From: an uncultured Chitinophagaceae bacterium
Lineage (GTDB): Bacteria > Bacteroidota > Bacteroidia > Chitinophagales > Chitinophagaceae
Length of the DNA: 5,765 nucleotides
Assembly (NCBI GenBank): GCA_946885335.1
Contig: CAMPGG010000221.1
Location: forward strand, 1 to 5,765
Reading direction: 5' to 3'
Part shown: positions 1 through 5,763 of the stretch, in pieces
How positions within the stretch are numbered: position 1 is the stretch's first letter
Layout: each line of letters starts with the position of its first letter
The notes under the pieces: generated by a model
The model's input: only the letters and a program-made list of their open reading frames with translations
Told to the model about the DNA's origin: nothing
The model's database searches: none
Made by a program: the position numbers and the translations under genes

Positions 1-747
1 ATATAAAAGACTGTGCGTTATGAATCCAATCATAGAGGGTATAAACAACAATATTTTTTTTAATGAAGATGGAGGACTTTTCAATAGCCGCCGCTGCTTT
101 TCCAGATCGTGTTTTGGAATTTCATAAACCAGGTTTGTTAATTCGTTGTTCAAAATATTATTGAAAGCCTGGTGTTTTAATCCCGGGGAAAGTTTAGGAT
201 CAATCAAATCGCTGGTAATCGTATTTCCAAAATTGATAAATACATTTTTTCCAAAACGCCTGAAGCTGCTGTAATTTATTCCAACAGGAATTACTTTTAA
301 TGGTATTCCATCTTCCCAACTGCTTAACGCCAATCTTGCAGTGCCTTTTTTTAAAGGCCTTAACCGCCATTCATTGATACATAAACCTTCACTGAATATC
401 TGTACAATCCCATTTTTTTTGAAAATGGATTTACAGGCATCGAAAGTTTCATAATTGATTCCAAGATTTTCTGTGCCTTCGCTTACCCGGTAAACCGGCA
501 ACATTTTTAAACTTGTTAGAAGACGAATGATTAATCGATTTTTAAAAACATCGCCCCTGGCTAGCGAATATACCGGCTGATCAAAAAGTACATCTATAAT
601 GATGGCATCCAGCAATGAATTGGGATGATTGCTGGCCAGTAAAACGGGACCATGGATCTTTAATATTTGCGGTTTGTTTATTATAATTTCCCGGCAAAAA
701 ATCCTGAGCAAGGCACCTACAATTATCTTTAAAAACTGGTATAACAA
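1..747 (-). CDS. Lysophospholipid/glycerol-phosphate acyltransferase family protein (PlsC-like), 3' end beyond window
   Basis: This reading frame is open on the minus strand from about 747 to the window edge, giving 249 visible codons and no stop, so the C-terminus is missing. It looks like a membrane-associated acyltransferase that moves an acyl chain to a glycerolipid or related acceptor. Numbering from a TTG at 747, the acceptor-site motif is NHPNSLLD (N40, H41, D47), the FPEGTR-like block is FSEGLCINEW (E120), followed by a basic RPLKKGTARLAL segment, and IPVGINY near 153-159 fits the last conserved block. The final visible residues (about 230-249) are hydrophobic and probably begin a C-terminal membrane segment. 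H-X5-D spacing and the FSEG block suggest the branch related to yeast Gpt2/Sct1 rather than classical PlsC; this comes from memory of the family. The start is uncertain: an in-frame TGA lies at 793-795, no ATG or GTG follows before the catalytic motif, and the options are TTG at 747 or 786, or a frameshift. The substrate is unknown. Confidence 0.85.
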   Translation of the reverse strand, partial: MLYQFLKIIVGALLRIFCREIIINKPQILKIHGPVLLASNHPNSLLDAIIIDVLFDQPVYSLARGDVFKNRLIIRLLTSLKMLPVYRVSEGTENLGINYETFDACKSIFKKNGIVQIFSEGLCINEWRLRPLKKGTARLALSSWEDGIPLKVIPVGINYSSFRRFGKNVFINFGNTITSDLIDPKLSPGLKHQAFNNILNNELTNLVYEIPKHDLEKQRRLLKSPPSSLKKILLFIPSMIGFITHSLLY

Positions 748-793
748 ATCATCATTTTTTAATGGAATTAATATGCTGGCGTTCAATATAAAT

Positions 794-802
794 CAAATTC
801 TA
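794..802 (-). promoter_or_regulatory. Possible weak -7 element for the leftward acyltransferase
   Basis: On the minus strand the sequence TAGAATTTG resembles the Bacteroidota -7 element TAnnTTTG with one extra base in the spacer. A TTG lies 15 bases upstream, shorter than the usual gap of about 19-21. Transcription would begin near 787, very close to one of the two possible TTG starts (786). It is the best candidate seen before this gene but is an imperfect match. Confidence 0.2.
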
Positions 803-907
803 ACACCAGGAAGAGTGCAATCTTTAGGTAAGTAATTTTTTTAAACAGGAAGGGGTTAAAATCCTCAAAAATCCTTTGATTTCACTAGTAAAAAGGGCTA
901 TTTACCT

Positions 908-915
908 TATCTTTG
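908..915 (+). promoter_or_regulatory. Putative -7 promoter element of rpsA
   Basis: TATCTTTG matches the Bacteroidota primary sigma factor -7 consensus TAnnTTTG exactly. Transcription would begin about 7 bases downstream, leaving a leader of roughly 25 nt that is rich in A and T just before the ATG (a run of seven A residues, then TTATTATT). No well-spaced -33 element is visible: the nearest TTTG (875-878) is 29 bases upstream, longer than normal. The short leader leaves little room for a structured autoregulatory site before the start codon. Confidence 0.5.
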
Positions 916-948
916 CTGCCCCGATAAAAAAACCACGGGATTATTATT

Positions 949-2862
949 ATGTCTGACGAAAACAACATTGTTAACTCAAACGCTGATGCACAGGAGAATA
1001 CTTCTGAAGCCGCTAATACCGGAGCAGAAAGTTCTACAGCGACAACAACTGCACCTGTGGCAAAAGAATACCCTAAACAAACGCCTCATGATGATTTTGA
1101 TTGGAGCATTGACAAACGCAATGTAGCCAGTTATTCCCAGGAGGAAAAAGAAAAGTACGACAGTGTGTATGATAACACATTTGTTGCCATTACGGATGGT
1201 GAATTAGTAAATGGAACAGTAGTAGGTGTTACTAAAACAGATGTTGTAATCAACATTGGTTTTAAAAGTGATGGCCTTGTTTCATTAAACGAATTCCGCG
1301 ACATTCCAAATTTAAAAGTAGGTGATGAAGTGGAAGTGATGGTGGTGGAAAAAGAAGACCGCGAAGGTCACCTGAATCTAAGCCGCAAATCTGCCCGCAT
1401 TACCCGTGCATGGGAACGCATTGTTGAAGTGCATAAGACTGGTGAAGTTATTACCGGTACGGTAACATCAAAAACCAAAGGTGGTTTGATCGTTGACGTA
1501 TTTGGAATGGAAACATTCTTGCCAGGTTCACAGATCGATGTTAAACCTGTTACGGATTACGACCAGTTTGTTGGTAAAACAATGGAATTTAAAGTAGTTA
1601 AGATCAACGAAACTATTAAGAACGCCGTTGTATCACACAAAGCATTAATTGAAAGCGATATCGAAGCACAGCGTGCAGAGATCATGAGCAAACTGGAAAA
1701 AGGACAAGTACTGGAAGGTACCGTGAAAAACATCACTGACTTTGGTGCATTCATGGATCTTGGTGGTCTTGACGGTTTGTTATATATCACGGATATCAGC
1801 TGGGGCCGTATCTCTCACCCATCAGAAGTATTAAAGCTTGATGAAAAAATCAAAGTGGTGGTACTTGATTTTGATGATGAGAAAAAACGTATCAGCCTTG
1901 GTTTAAAACAATTGACTCCACACCCTTGGGATGTGTTGCCTGATACCATTGCCGAAGGACAGGAAGTATCTGGTAAAGTAGTGAACATTGAAGATTATGG
2001 CGCATTCCTGGAAATTATGCCGGGTGTAGAAGGTTTGGTGCATGTAAGTGAAATTACATGGGCTAACACACCGATCAATGCAAAAGAGTTCTTTAAATTG
2101 GGTGATGAGCATAAAGCAAAAATTGTGACGCTTGATAAAGGAAGTCGCAAAATGAGCTTATCCATCAAACAACTTTCTGACGATCCATGGAATGATATCG
2201 AAACAAGATTTCCTGAAAACAGCCGTCATGCAGGACTGGTAAAAAACATTACACCTTATGGTGTGTTTGTTGAACTGGCACCAGGCATCGGTGGTATGAT
2301 CCACATCAGCGACCTTAGCTGGTTAAAGCGTTTCAATCACCCAAGTGAATACACTAAAGTGAGCGAAAACATTGACGTGATCATTTTAGGCATTGATAAA
2401 GAAAACCGCAAACTGCAGTTAGGACATAAGCAACTGGAAGAAGATCCATGGAACACTTTGCAGGATACATTTGCAGTAGGTTCTGTGCATGAAGGTACAG
2501 TGAGCCGCAAAGATGATAAAGGCGCTATTGTACAATTATCTTATGGTCTGGAAGGTTTTGCACCTAACCGTCATCTTGCAAAAGAAGATGGAACATCTGT
2601 TAATGCAGATGAAACTGCAGAATTCATGGTAATTGAATTTGATCGCAACGAAAAGCGTATTGTAGTTTCTCATTCACGCATCTGGGAACAGGTGAAAACG
2701 GATGAAAAAGAAGCTGCTAAAAAAGAAGCGAAAGTTGAATCAGATAAAACCAAGAAAACCATTAAGACCATGCAAAGCAAGGTTGAGAAATCAACACTTG
2801 GTGACCTTGGCGCTTTAGCGGAGATCAAAGAAAAATTGAAGAAAGAAGAAAGCGGAGAATAA
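949..2862 (+). CDS. rpsA: 30S ribosomal protein S1
   Basis: The 637-residue protein is ribosomal protein S1, which binds single-stranded, AU-rich mRNA on the small subunit and helps initiation. Six S1 (OB-fold) domains can be traced at about 84-155, 165-236, 252-322, 337-409, 424-496 and 511-580. Domains 3-5 are the most canonical, with ITDFGAF, IEDYGAF and ITPYGVF in the RNA-binding strands and DISW, EITW and DLSW after them. A KQL...PW linker ends domains 3, 4 and 5, with prolines at 326, 413 and 500, exactly 87 residues apart. Domains 1 and 2, which bind the ribosome in E. coli S1, are more divergent, as is domain 6. The first 80 residues are acidic, Ala/Thr/Ser-rich and probably disordered; the last 57 are Lys/Glu-rich and probably helical. 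The total is about 80 residues longer than E. coli S1 (557). The ATG at 949 follows an AT-rich leader without a Shine-Dalgarno sequence. It appears monocistronic, with its own -7 box and terminator. Confidence 0.98.
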   Translation: MSDENNIVNSNADAQENTSEAANTGAESSTATTTAPVAKEYPKQTPHDDFDWSIDKRNVASYSQEEKEKYDSVYDNTFVAITDGELVNGTVVGVTKTDVVINIGFKSDGLVSLNEFRDIPNLKVGDEVEVMVVEKEDREGHLNLSRKSARITRAWERIVEVHKTGEVITGTVTSKTKGGLIVDVFGMETFLPGSQIDVKPVTDYDQFVGKTMEFKVVKINETIKNAVVSHKALIESDIEAQRAEIMSKLEKGQVLEGTVKNITDFGAFMDLGGLDGLLYITDISWGRISHPSEVLKLDEKIKVVVLDFDDEKKRISLGLKQLTPHPWDVLPDTIAEGQEVSGKVVNIEDYGAFLEIMPGVEGLVHVSEITWANTPINAKEFFKLGDEHKAKIVTLDKGSRKMSLSIKQLSDDPWNDIETRFPENSRHAGLVKNITPYGVFVELAPGIGGMIHISDLSWLKRFNHPSEYTKVSENIDVIILGIDKENRKLQLGHKQLEEDPWNTLQDTFAVGSVHEGTVSRKDDKGAIVQLSYGLEGFAPNRHLAKEDGTSVNADETAEFMVIEFDRNEKRIVVSHSRIWEQVKTDEKEAAKKEAKVESDKTKKTIKTMQSKVEKSTLGDLGALAEIKEKLKKEESGE

Positions 2863-2884
2863 TATCAACGTTTACTGATAAATT

Positions 2885-2913
2885 AAAAGGTTGTCTTCGG
2901 GCAACCTTTTTTT
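2885..2913 (+). terminator. Rho-independent terminator of rpsA
   Basis: A hairpin with stem AGGTTGTC / GGCAACCT (eight pairs, one of them T-G) closes on a TTCG tetraloop at 2896-2899. It is extended by AAA before and TTT after, and is followed by a T run ending at 2913. It starts 22 bases after the rpsA stop codon. A C(TTCG)G-type loop is especially stable in RNA. The T run is downstream of the stem only on the plus strand, although the flanking A run could allow weaker leftward termination. Confidence 0.9.
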
Positions 2914-2956
2914 ATTGGATGATTTTTGCAAATGATCTTTCTTTAGGCTAATGTGC

Positions 2957-2964
2957 TATTTTTG
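2957..2964 (+). promoter_or_regulatory. Putative -7 promoter element of the second acyltransferase
   Basis: TATTTTTG matches TAnnTTTG exactly and lies 31 bases before the ATG at 2996, so the predicted leader is about 25 nt. It sits downstream of the rpsA terminator, which fits an independent transcript. No convincing -33 element is seen: the TTTG at 2925-2928 is 28 bases upstream and too distant. In AT-rich DNA such a match can also occur by chance. Confidence 0.4.
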
Positions 2965-2995
2965 AGAACGATTCATTGCCAAATTAACTGACAGG

Positions 2996-3763
2996 ATGAG
3001 TGCATTTACAGCAAGGTTAAAGAATGTAAAACTGGTAAAAAAATTGGTGTACGCTATTGTCGGATTAGCTTCTTATCCCGGCATTGCCATCATCAATAAA
3101 TTAAAAATAACCGGCACAGAACACCTGAAAAATCTTCCCAAACAAAACGTATTATTTGTAAGCAATCACCAAACTTATTTTGCAGATGTTATCACCTTTC
3201 TGCATATTTTTTGCGCGGTAAAATGGGGCAAAATGAACAGGCTTGGTGTTCCTTACTATTTGTTGAATCCATTTTCCAATGTGTATTATGTAGCTGCAGA
3301 AGAAACGATGAAAGGCAGCTGGATCAGCCGTTTATTTGCATTAGCTGGTGCAGTGACCATTAAACGAACCTGGCGTGCCGAAGGTAAAGAGGTACAAAGA
3401 GGTTTGGATCCATCGGATACAAGGAAGATAGAAAGAGCATTGCAAACAAGTTGGGTCATATCTTTTCCGCAGGGTACAACCAAACCTTTTGCACCCGGCA
3501 GAAAAGGAACAGCCTTTTTAATTAAACAAAACAAACCGATTGTTATACCCATTGTTATCAGTGGGTTTTGGCGTGCCTTTAATAAGAAAGGATTGAAGTT
3601 TAAAAAGAAAGGTGTTTTGTTAACCGTAAGAATTAAAGAGCCGCTGCAAATTAATTATGATGACAGCCTGGAAGATATTTTAGACCAGGTTATGGTTGCT
3701 ATTGAACAAAGCAAACATCATATGATGCAGGGCCCGCATCACTGGCAATCCATAGATAAATAA
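2996..3763 (+). CDS. 1-acyl-sn-glycerol-3-phosphate acyltransferase family protein (PlsC-like, divergent motifs)
   Basis: This 255-residue protein has the layout of the lysophosphatidic-acid acyltransferase superfamily, which adds the second acyl chain when phosphatidic acid is made at the inner face of the cytoplasmic membrane. An amphipathic or hydrophobic stretch at about 14-36 may anchor it. The first block is SNHQTYFAD (N57, H58, D64), the second includes GAVTIKRTWR (117-126), the third is FPQGTT followed by GRKGTAFL (157-175), and the fourth is IVIPIVISGFW (182-192). Two points are unusual against classical PlsC: His and Asp are separated by five residues rather than four, and Gln159 stands where FPEGTR has Glu. 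Both may be normal for this Bacteroidota subfamily. The substrate is therefore left open; ornithine- or glycine-lipid synthesis is as possible as phosphatidic acid. The ATG is the first sensible start; AGG directly abuts it and is too close to act as a Shine-Dalgarno. It converges with the thioesterase gene, stops being 20 bp apart. Confidence 0.88.
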   Translation: MSAFTARLKNVKLVKKLVYAIVGLASYPGIAIINKLKITGTEHLKNLPKQNVLFVSNHQTYFADVITFLHIFCAVKWGKMNRLGVPYYLLNPFSNVYYVAAEETMKGSWISRLFALAGAVTIKRTWRAEGKEVQRGLDPSDTRKIERALQTSWVISFPQGTTKPFAPGRKGTAFLIKQNKPIVIPIVISGFWRAFNKKGLKFKKKGVLLTVRIKEPLQINYDDSLEDILDQVMVAIEQSKHHMMQGPHHWQSIDK

Positions 3764-3773
3764 ATATTTATTT
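3758..3773. repeat. Perfect 16-bp AT-only palindrome at the convergent gene ends
   Basis: AAATAAATATTTATTT is a perfect inverted repeat with no spacer. It overlaps the TAA stop of the rightward acyltransferase and lies just past the stop of the leftward thioesterase. No other hairpin is visible in the 20-bp gap between these genes. A stem made only of A-T pairs without a proper loop is a poor intrinsic terminator, so a bidirectional termination role is only a possibility. Confidence 0.35.
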
Positions 3774-3783
3774 GTGGGAATTC

Positions 3784-4299
3784 TTATTCTTTAAAGAAGA
3801 GTGCTTTTAATTCAAGGGCATCATCAGGTTTCATTTTTCCACCCAATATCAATCTTAATTGTCTTCTTCTTAATGCACCTTCATACAGGCTGTTTTCTTC
3901 TTCTGTTTCAGGTATCAAAGGTTCTACCGCACGGGGGCGGCTGTTTGGATCCAATGCGACGAATGTATAATATGCTTCGTTGCTTTTGTATTTATACTTC
4001 TGTAAAATATCCTCACCCCAAACCCGGAGATGTATTTCCATAGATGTATTAAATGACCGGGTAACTTTTGCTTCAATATGTACAACGTTGCCCAGTTTAA
4101 TGGAATTCTGGAAAGATATGTTGTCAACAGATGCAGTTACTACAGGTGCATTGGAATGTTTTTGCGCCGCGATAGCTGCAGCAATATCCATCCAGTACAT
4201 TAATCGTCCACCCATTAAATTACCAAAAGTGTTTGTATCGTTTGGTAAAACAATTTCTGTCATCATCGTAAAACTTTCTATGGCTTTTTTCCCGCTCAT
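3784..4299 (-). CDS. Acyl-CoA thioesterase, hotdog fold (YciA/ACOT7-type)
   Basis: The 171-residue protein matches the hotdog acyl-CoA thioesterases that hydrolyse acyl-CoA to free fatty acid and CoA in the cytoplasm, controlling acyl-CoA pools. The family signature is at 19-41: TNTFGNLMGGRLMYWMD, with N23 and D38 at the two positions recalled as catalytic in ACOT7-like enzymes (Asn in one domain, Asp in the other); here one domain carries both, as expected for a homo-oligomer. The long helix of the fold follows (AAAIAAQKH). Strand segments VTASVDNISFQNSI (54-67) and NVVHIEAKVTRSF (71-83), and YYTFVALD (110-117), complete the hotdog. Residues about 130-171 form a charged, probably helical tail. 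The length is usual for a single-domain member. The ATG at 4299 is the first in a frame opened by a stop at 4381-4383, and lies only 15 nt from a strong -7 match, so the leader is very short. It is divergent from proline dehydrogenase. Chain-length preference cannot be read from the sequence. Confidence 0.93.
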   Translation of the reverse strand: MSGKKAIESFTMMTEIVLPNDTNTFGNLMGGRLMYWMDIAAAIAAQKHSNAPVVTASVDNISFQNSIKLGNVVHIEAKVTRSFNTSMEIHLRVWGEDILQKYKYKSNEAYYTFVALDPNSRPRAVEPLIPETEEENSLYEGALRRRQLRLILGGKMKPDDALELKALFFKE

Positions 4300-4313
4300 T
4301 TTTTTAATTTGGG

Positions 4314-4345
4314 CAAAGGTAATGCCTGTATATAAATTCCGGAAA
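4314..4345 (-). promoter_or_regulatory. Putative promoter of the acyl-CoA thioesterase gene
   Basis: Read on the minus strand, TTTC (4345-4342) is followed after 20 bases by TACCTTTG (4321-4314). This resembles the Bacteroidota promoter TTTG-N19-21-TAnnTTTG, with one mismatch in the upstream box and an exact downstream box. It is the only site in the window with both boxes at proper spacing. The predicted transcription start, about 4307-4309, leaves a leader of only about 8-10 nt before the ATG at 4299. Confidence 0.5.
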
Positions 4346-4395
4346 GTATATAATTGATTGATGAAAGTCAGTCCATGGATTTAATCCGTTTCAAC

Positions 4396-4403
4396 TAAAT
4401 TTG
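4396..4403 (+). promoter_or_regulatory. Putative -7 promoter element of the proline dehydrogenase gene
   Basis: TAAATTTG matches TAnnTTTG exactly and ends 20 bases before the ATG at 4424, giving a predicted leader of about 13 nt. A matching -33 box is not obvious. It faces away from the thioesterase promoter in the same 124-bp gap, so a regulator bound between 4346 and 4395 could affect both genes; no clear operator-like inverted repeat is seen there. Confidence 0.45.
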
Positions 4404-4423
4404 CTGCACTTATTTAAAGCGAT

Positions 4424-5647
4424 ATGAAAACCCTGGAAAAGATTGATTTCGACGATACTAAAACAGCATTTGCCAGTAAAACCGACAGGCAATTAAGGCA
4501 TGCGCATTTATTATTTGCTTCAATGAATACGGAATGGCTGGTCAACCTGGGTTTAAAAATTACGCCATGGGCCATTCACAATAATTTACCCGTAAAGGGT
4601 TTGATAAAGGCAACCATTTTTGAACAATTTGTTGGCGGTGAAACGCTTGCAGAAACAGCAAAGGTGGCTAAGAAATTAAGTCACTCGCATGTGCAGGCCA
4701 TTCTTGATTATGGTGTGGAAGGAAAAGATGGAGAAGAAAATTTTGATCATGCATGCGAGGAATTCATCCGTGTAATAGAACATGCGGCTACGCAGCCCAA
4801 TACACCGTATATGAGTGTAAAGGTTACGGGTCTTGCCCGGTTTTCATTGCTGGAAAAATTAGATGCCGCGGCAACAGATCATAGCGGCTATAACGGAAAC
4901 GTACATACGGAAGTCCTGACGCCTGCCGAAGTTGAAGAATGGAATAAAGTGGTGGCCCGTTTATACCGCATTGCAAAAGTGGCAACTGAAAAAAATGTAG
5001 GTGTTTTGATTGATGCGGAAGATTCCTGGATACAGGATCCGGTTGATGCATTGACCATGCAAATGATGAAAGAATTTAACCGGGATAAAGCAGTTGTATT
5101 TAATACATACCAGTTGTACCGGCATGACAGGTTGCAGTTTTTAAAAAATAGTTTTGATAAAGCCAATGAAGGTGGTTTTATTTTAGGTGCAAAATTGGTA
5201 AGGGGTGCTTATTTGGAAAAGGAAAGAGAACGTGCAGCGGAAAAAAATTATCCATCACCCATTCAACCAGATAAAGAATCTACAGACCGCGATTATAACC
5301 TTGCCACCAAATTTTGCATTGAACATTTGGATCGCATATCCCTTATCGTTGCATCGCATAATGAATACAGTAATTTGTATACTGTTCAACTACTACAGGA
5401 AAAAGATTTACCATTAGATCATCATCATGTACATTTTAGCCAGCTTTATGGAATGAGCGATAACATAACTTTTAATTTAGCCAAAGCGGGTTGTTCAGTT
5501 AGTAAATATTTGCCCTTTGGTCCGCTAAAAGATGTTGTTCCTTACCTGATGAGAAGAGCACAGGAAAATTCATCCGTTAAGGGACAAACGGGTCGTGAAC
5601 TTTCCCTGATTAAAAAAGAATTAAAGCGAAGAAAGGAGCGTTCGTAA
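4424..5647 (+). CDS. Proline dehydrogenase (monofunctional, FAD-dependent)
   Basis: The 407-residue protein oxidises L-proline to pyrroline-5-carboxylate and passes electrons through FAD to the respiratory chain, the first step of proline use as carbon, nitrogen and energy source. The TIM-barrel motifs appear in order: SVKVTGLARF (131-140), LIDAEDSW (195-202), VFNTYQLYR (225-233), KLVRGAY (257-263), VASHNEYS (309-316), QLYGM (340-344), YLPFGP (362-367) and PYLMRRAQENSS (373-384). Arg377 and Arg378 correspond to the paired arginines that hold the proline carboxylate in PutA. No aldehyde dehydrogenase domain or DNA-binding domain is fused, so this is not PutA; the P5C dehydrogenase must be encoded elsewhere. 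The first 60 or so residues form a helical N-terminal region. The YLPFGP...PYLxRRAxENSS ending resembles eukaryotic mitochondrial enzymes more than the PutA version. The ATG at 4424 follows a -7 match. The C-terminus is strongly basic (KKELKRRKERS). A tRNA gene starts 41 bp after the stop. Confidence 0.95.
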   Translation: MKTLEKIDFDDTKTAFASKTDRQLRHAHLLFASMNTEWLVNLGLKITPWAIHNNLPVKGLIKATIFEQFVGGETLAETAKVAKKLSHSHVQAILDYGVEGKDGEENFDHACEEFIRVIEHAATQPNTPYMSVKVTGLARFSLLEKLDAAATDHSGYNGNVHTEVLTPAEVEEWNKVVARLYRIAKVATEKNVGVLIDAEDSWIQDPVDALTMQMMKEFNRDKAVVFNTYQLYRHDRLQFLKNSFDKANEGGFILGAKLVRGAYLEKERERAAEKNYPSPIQPDKESTDRDYNLATKFCIEHLDRISLIVASHNEYSNLYTVQLLQEKDLPLDHHHVHFSQLYGMSDNITFNLAKAGCSVSKYLPFGPLKDVVPYLMRRAQENSSVKGQTGRELSLIKKELKRRKERS

Positions 5648-5688
5648 TTTGTAATCTTACATTATTTTTACAGCGAACATTTTTCATT

Positions 5689-5763
5689 GGACTGTTAGCT
5701 CAGTTGGTTTAGAGCATTACTTTGACAGAGTAGGGGTCACTGGTTCGAATCCAGTACAGTCCA
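5689..5763 (+). tRNA. tRNA-Val (anticodon GAC)
   Basis: A complete cloverleaf of 75 nt can be folded. The acceptor stem is GGACTGT (5689-5695) with ACAGTCC (5756-5762), all seven pairs matched, and discriminator A at 5763. The D stem is GCTC/GAGC (5698-5701, 5712-5715). The anticodon stem is TTACT/AGTAG (5717-5721, 5729-5733) with loop TTGACAG, placing anticodon GAC at 5724-5726, which reads GUC and GUU (valine). The T stem is ACTGG/CCAGT (5739-5743, 5751-5755) with loop TTCGAAT. The bases after the discriminator are CA and not CC, so the 3' CCA is not encoded and must be added by a nucleotidyltransferase. A weak promoter may lie in the 41-bp gap (TATTTTTA at 5663-5670, one mismatch to TAnnTTTG). 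Further tRNA genes could follow beyond the window. Confidence 0.96.

Noticed and set aside
629..835. Plus-strand open frame of 68 codons
   Set aside because: It lies opposite the leftward acyltransferase, whose conserved motifs are clear on the other strand; the predicted peptide shows no family motif.
847..855. Purine-rich AGGAAGGGG resembling a strong Shine-Dalgarno sequence
   Set aside because: No start codon with an open frame follows at a useful distance; the rpsA ATG is about 90 bases away.
748..948. Possible structured leader or riboswitch before rpsA
   Set aside because: The predicted transcript leader is about 25 nt and no stable hairpin or known aptamer core could be seen in the gap.
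1557..2112. Two minus-strand open frames inside rpsA
   Set aside because: They are shadows of a strongly conserved gene and encode no recognisable domain.
3286..3552. Minus-strand open frame of 88 codons inside the second acyltransferase
   Set aside because: It overlaps the catalytic blocks of the real gene and shows no independent motif or promoter.
3801..4357. Plus-strand and alternative minus-strand open frames over the thioesterase
   Set aside because: The hotdog signature is on the minus strand in one frame only; the others are shadows.
4824..5417. Three short open frames inside proline dehydrogenase
   Set aside because: All overlap conserved barrel motifs of the main frame and lack supporting signals.
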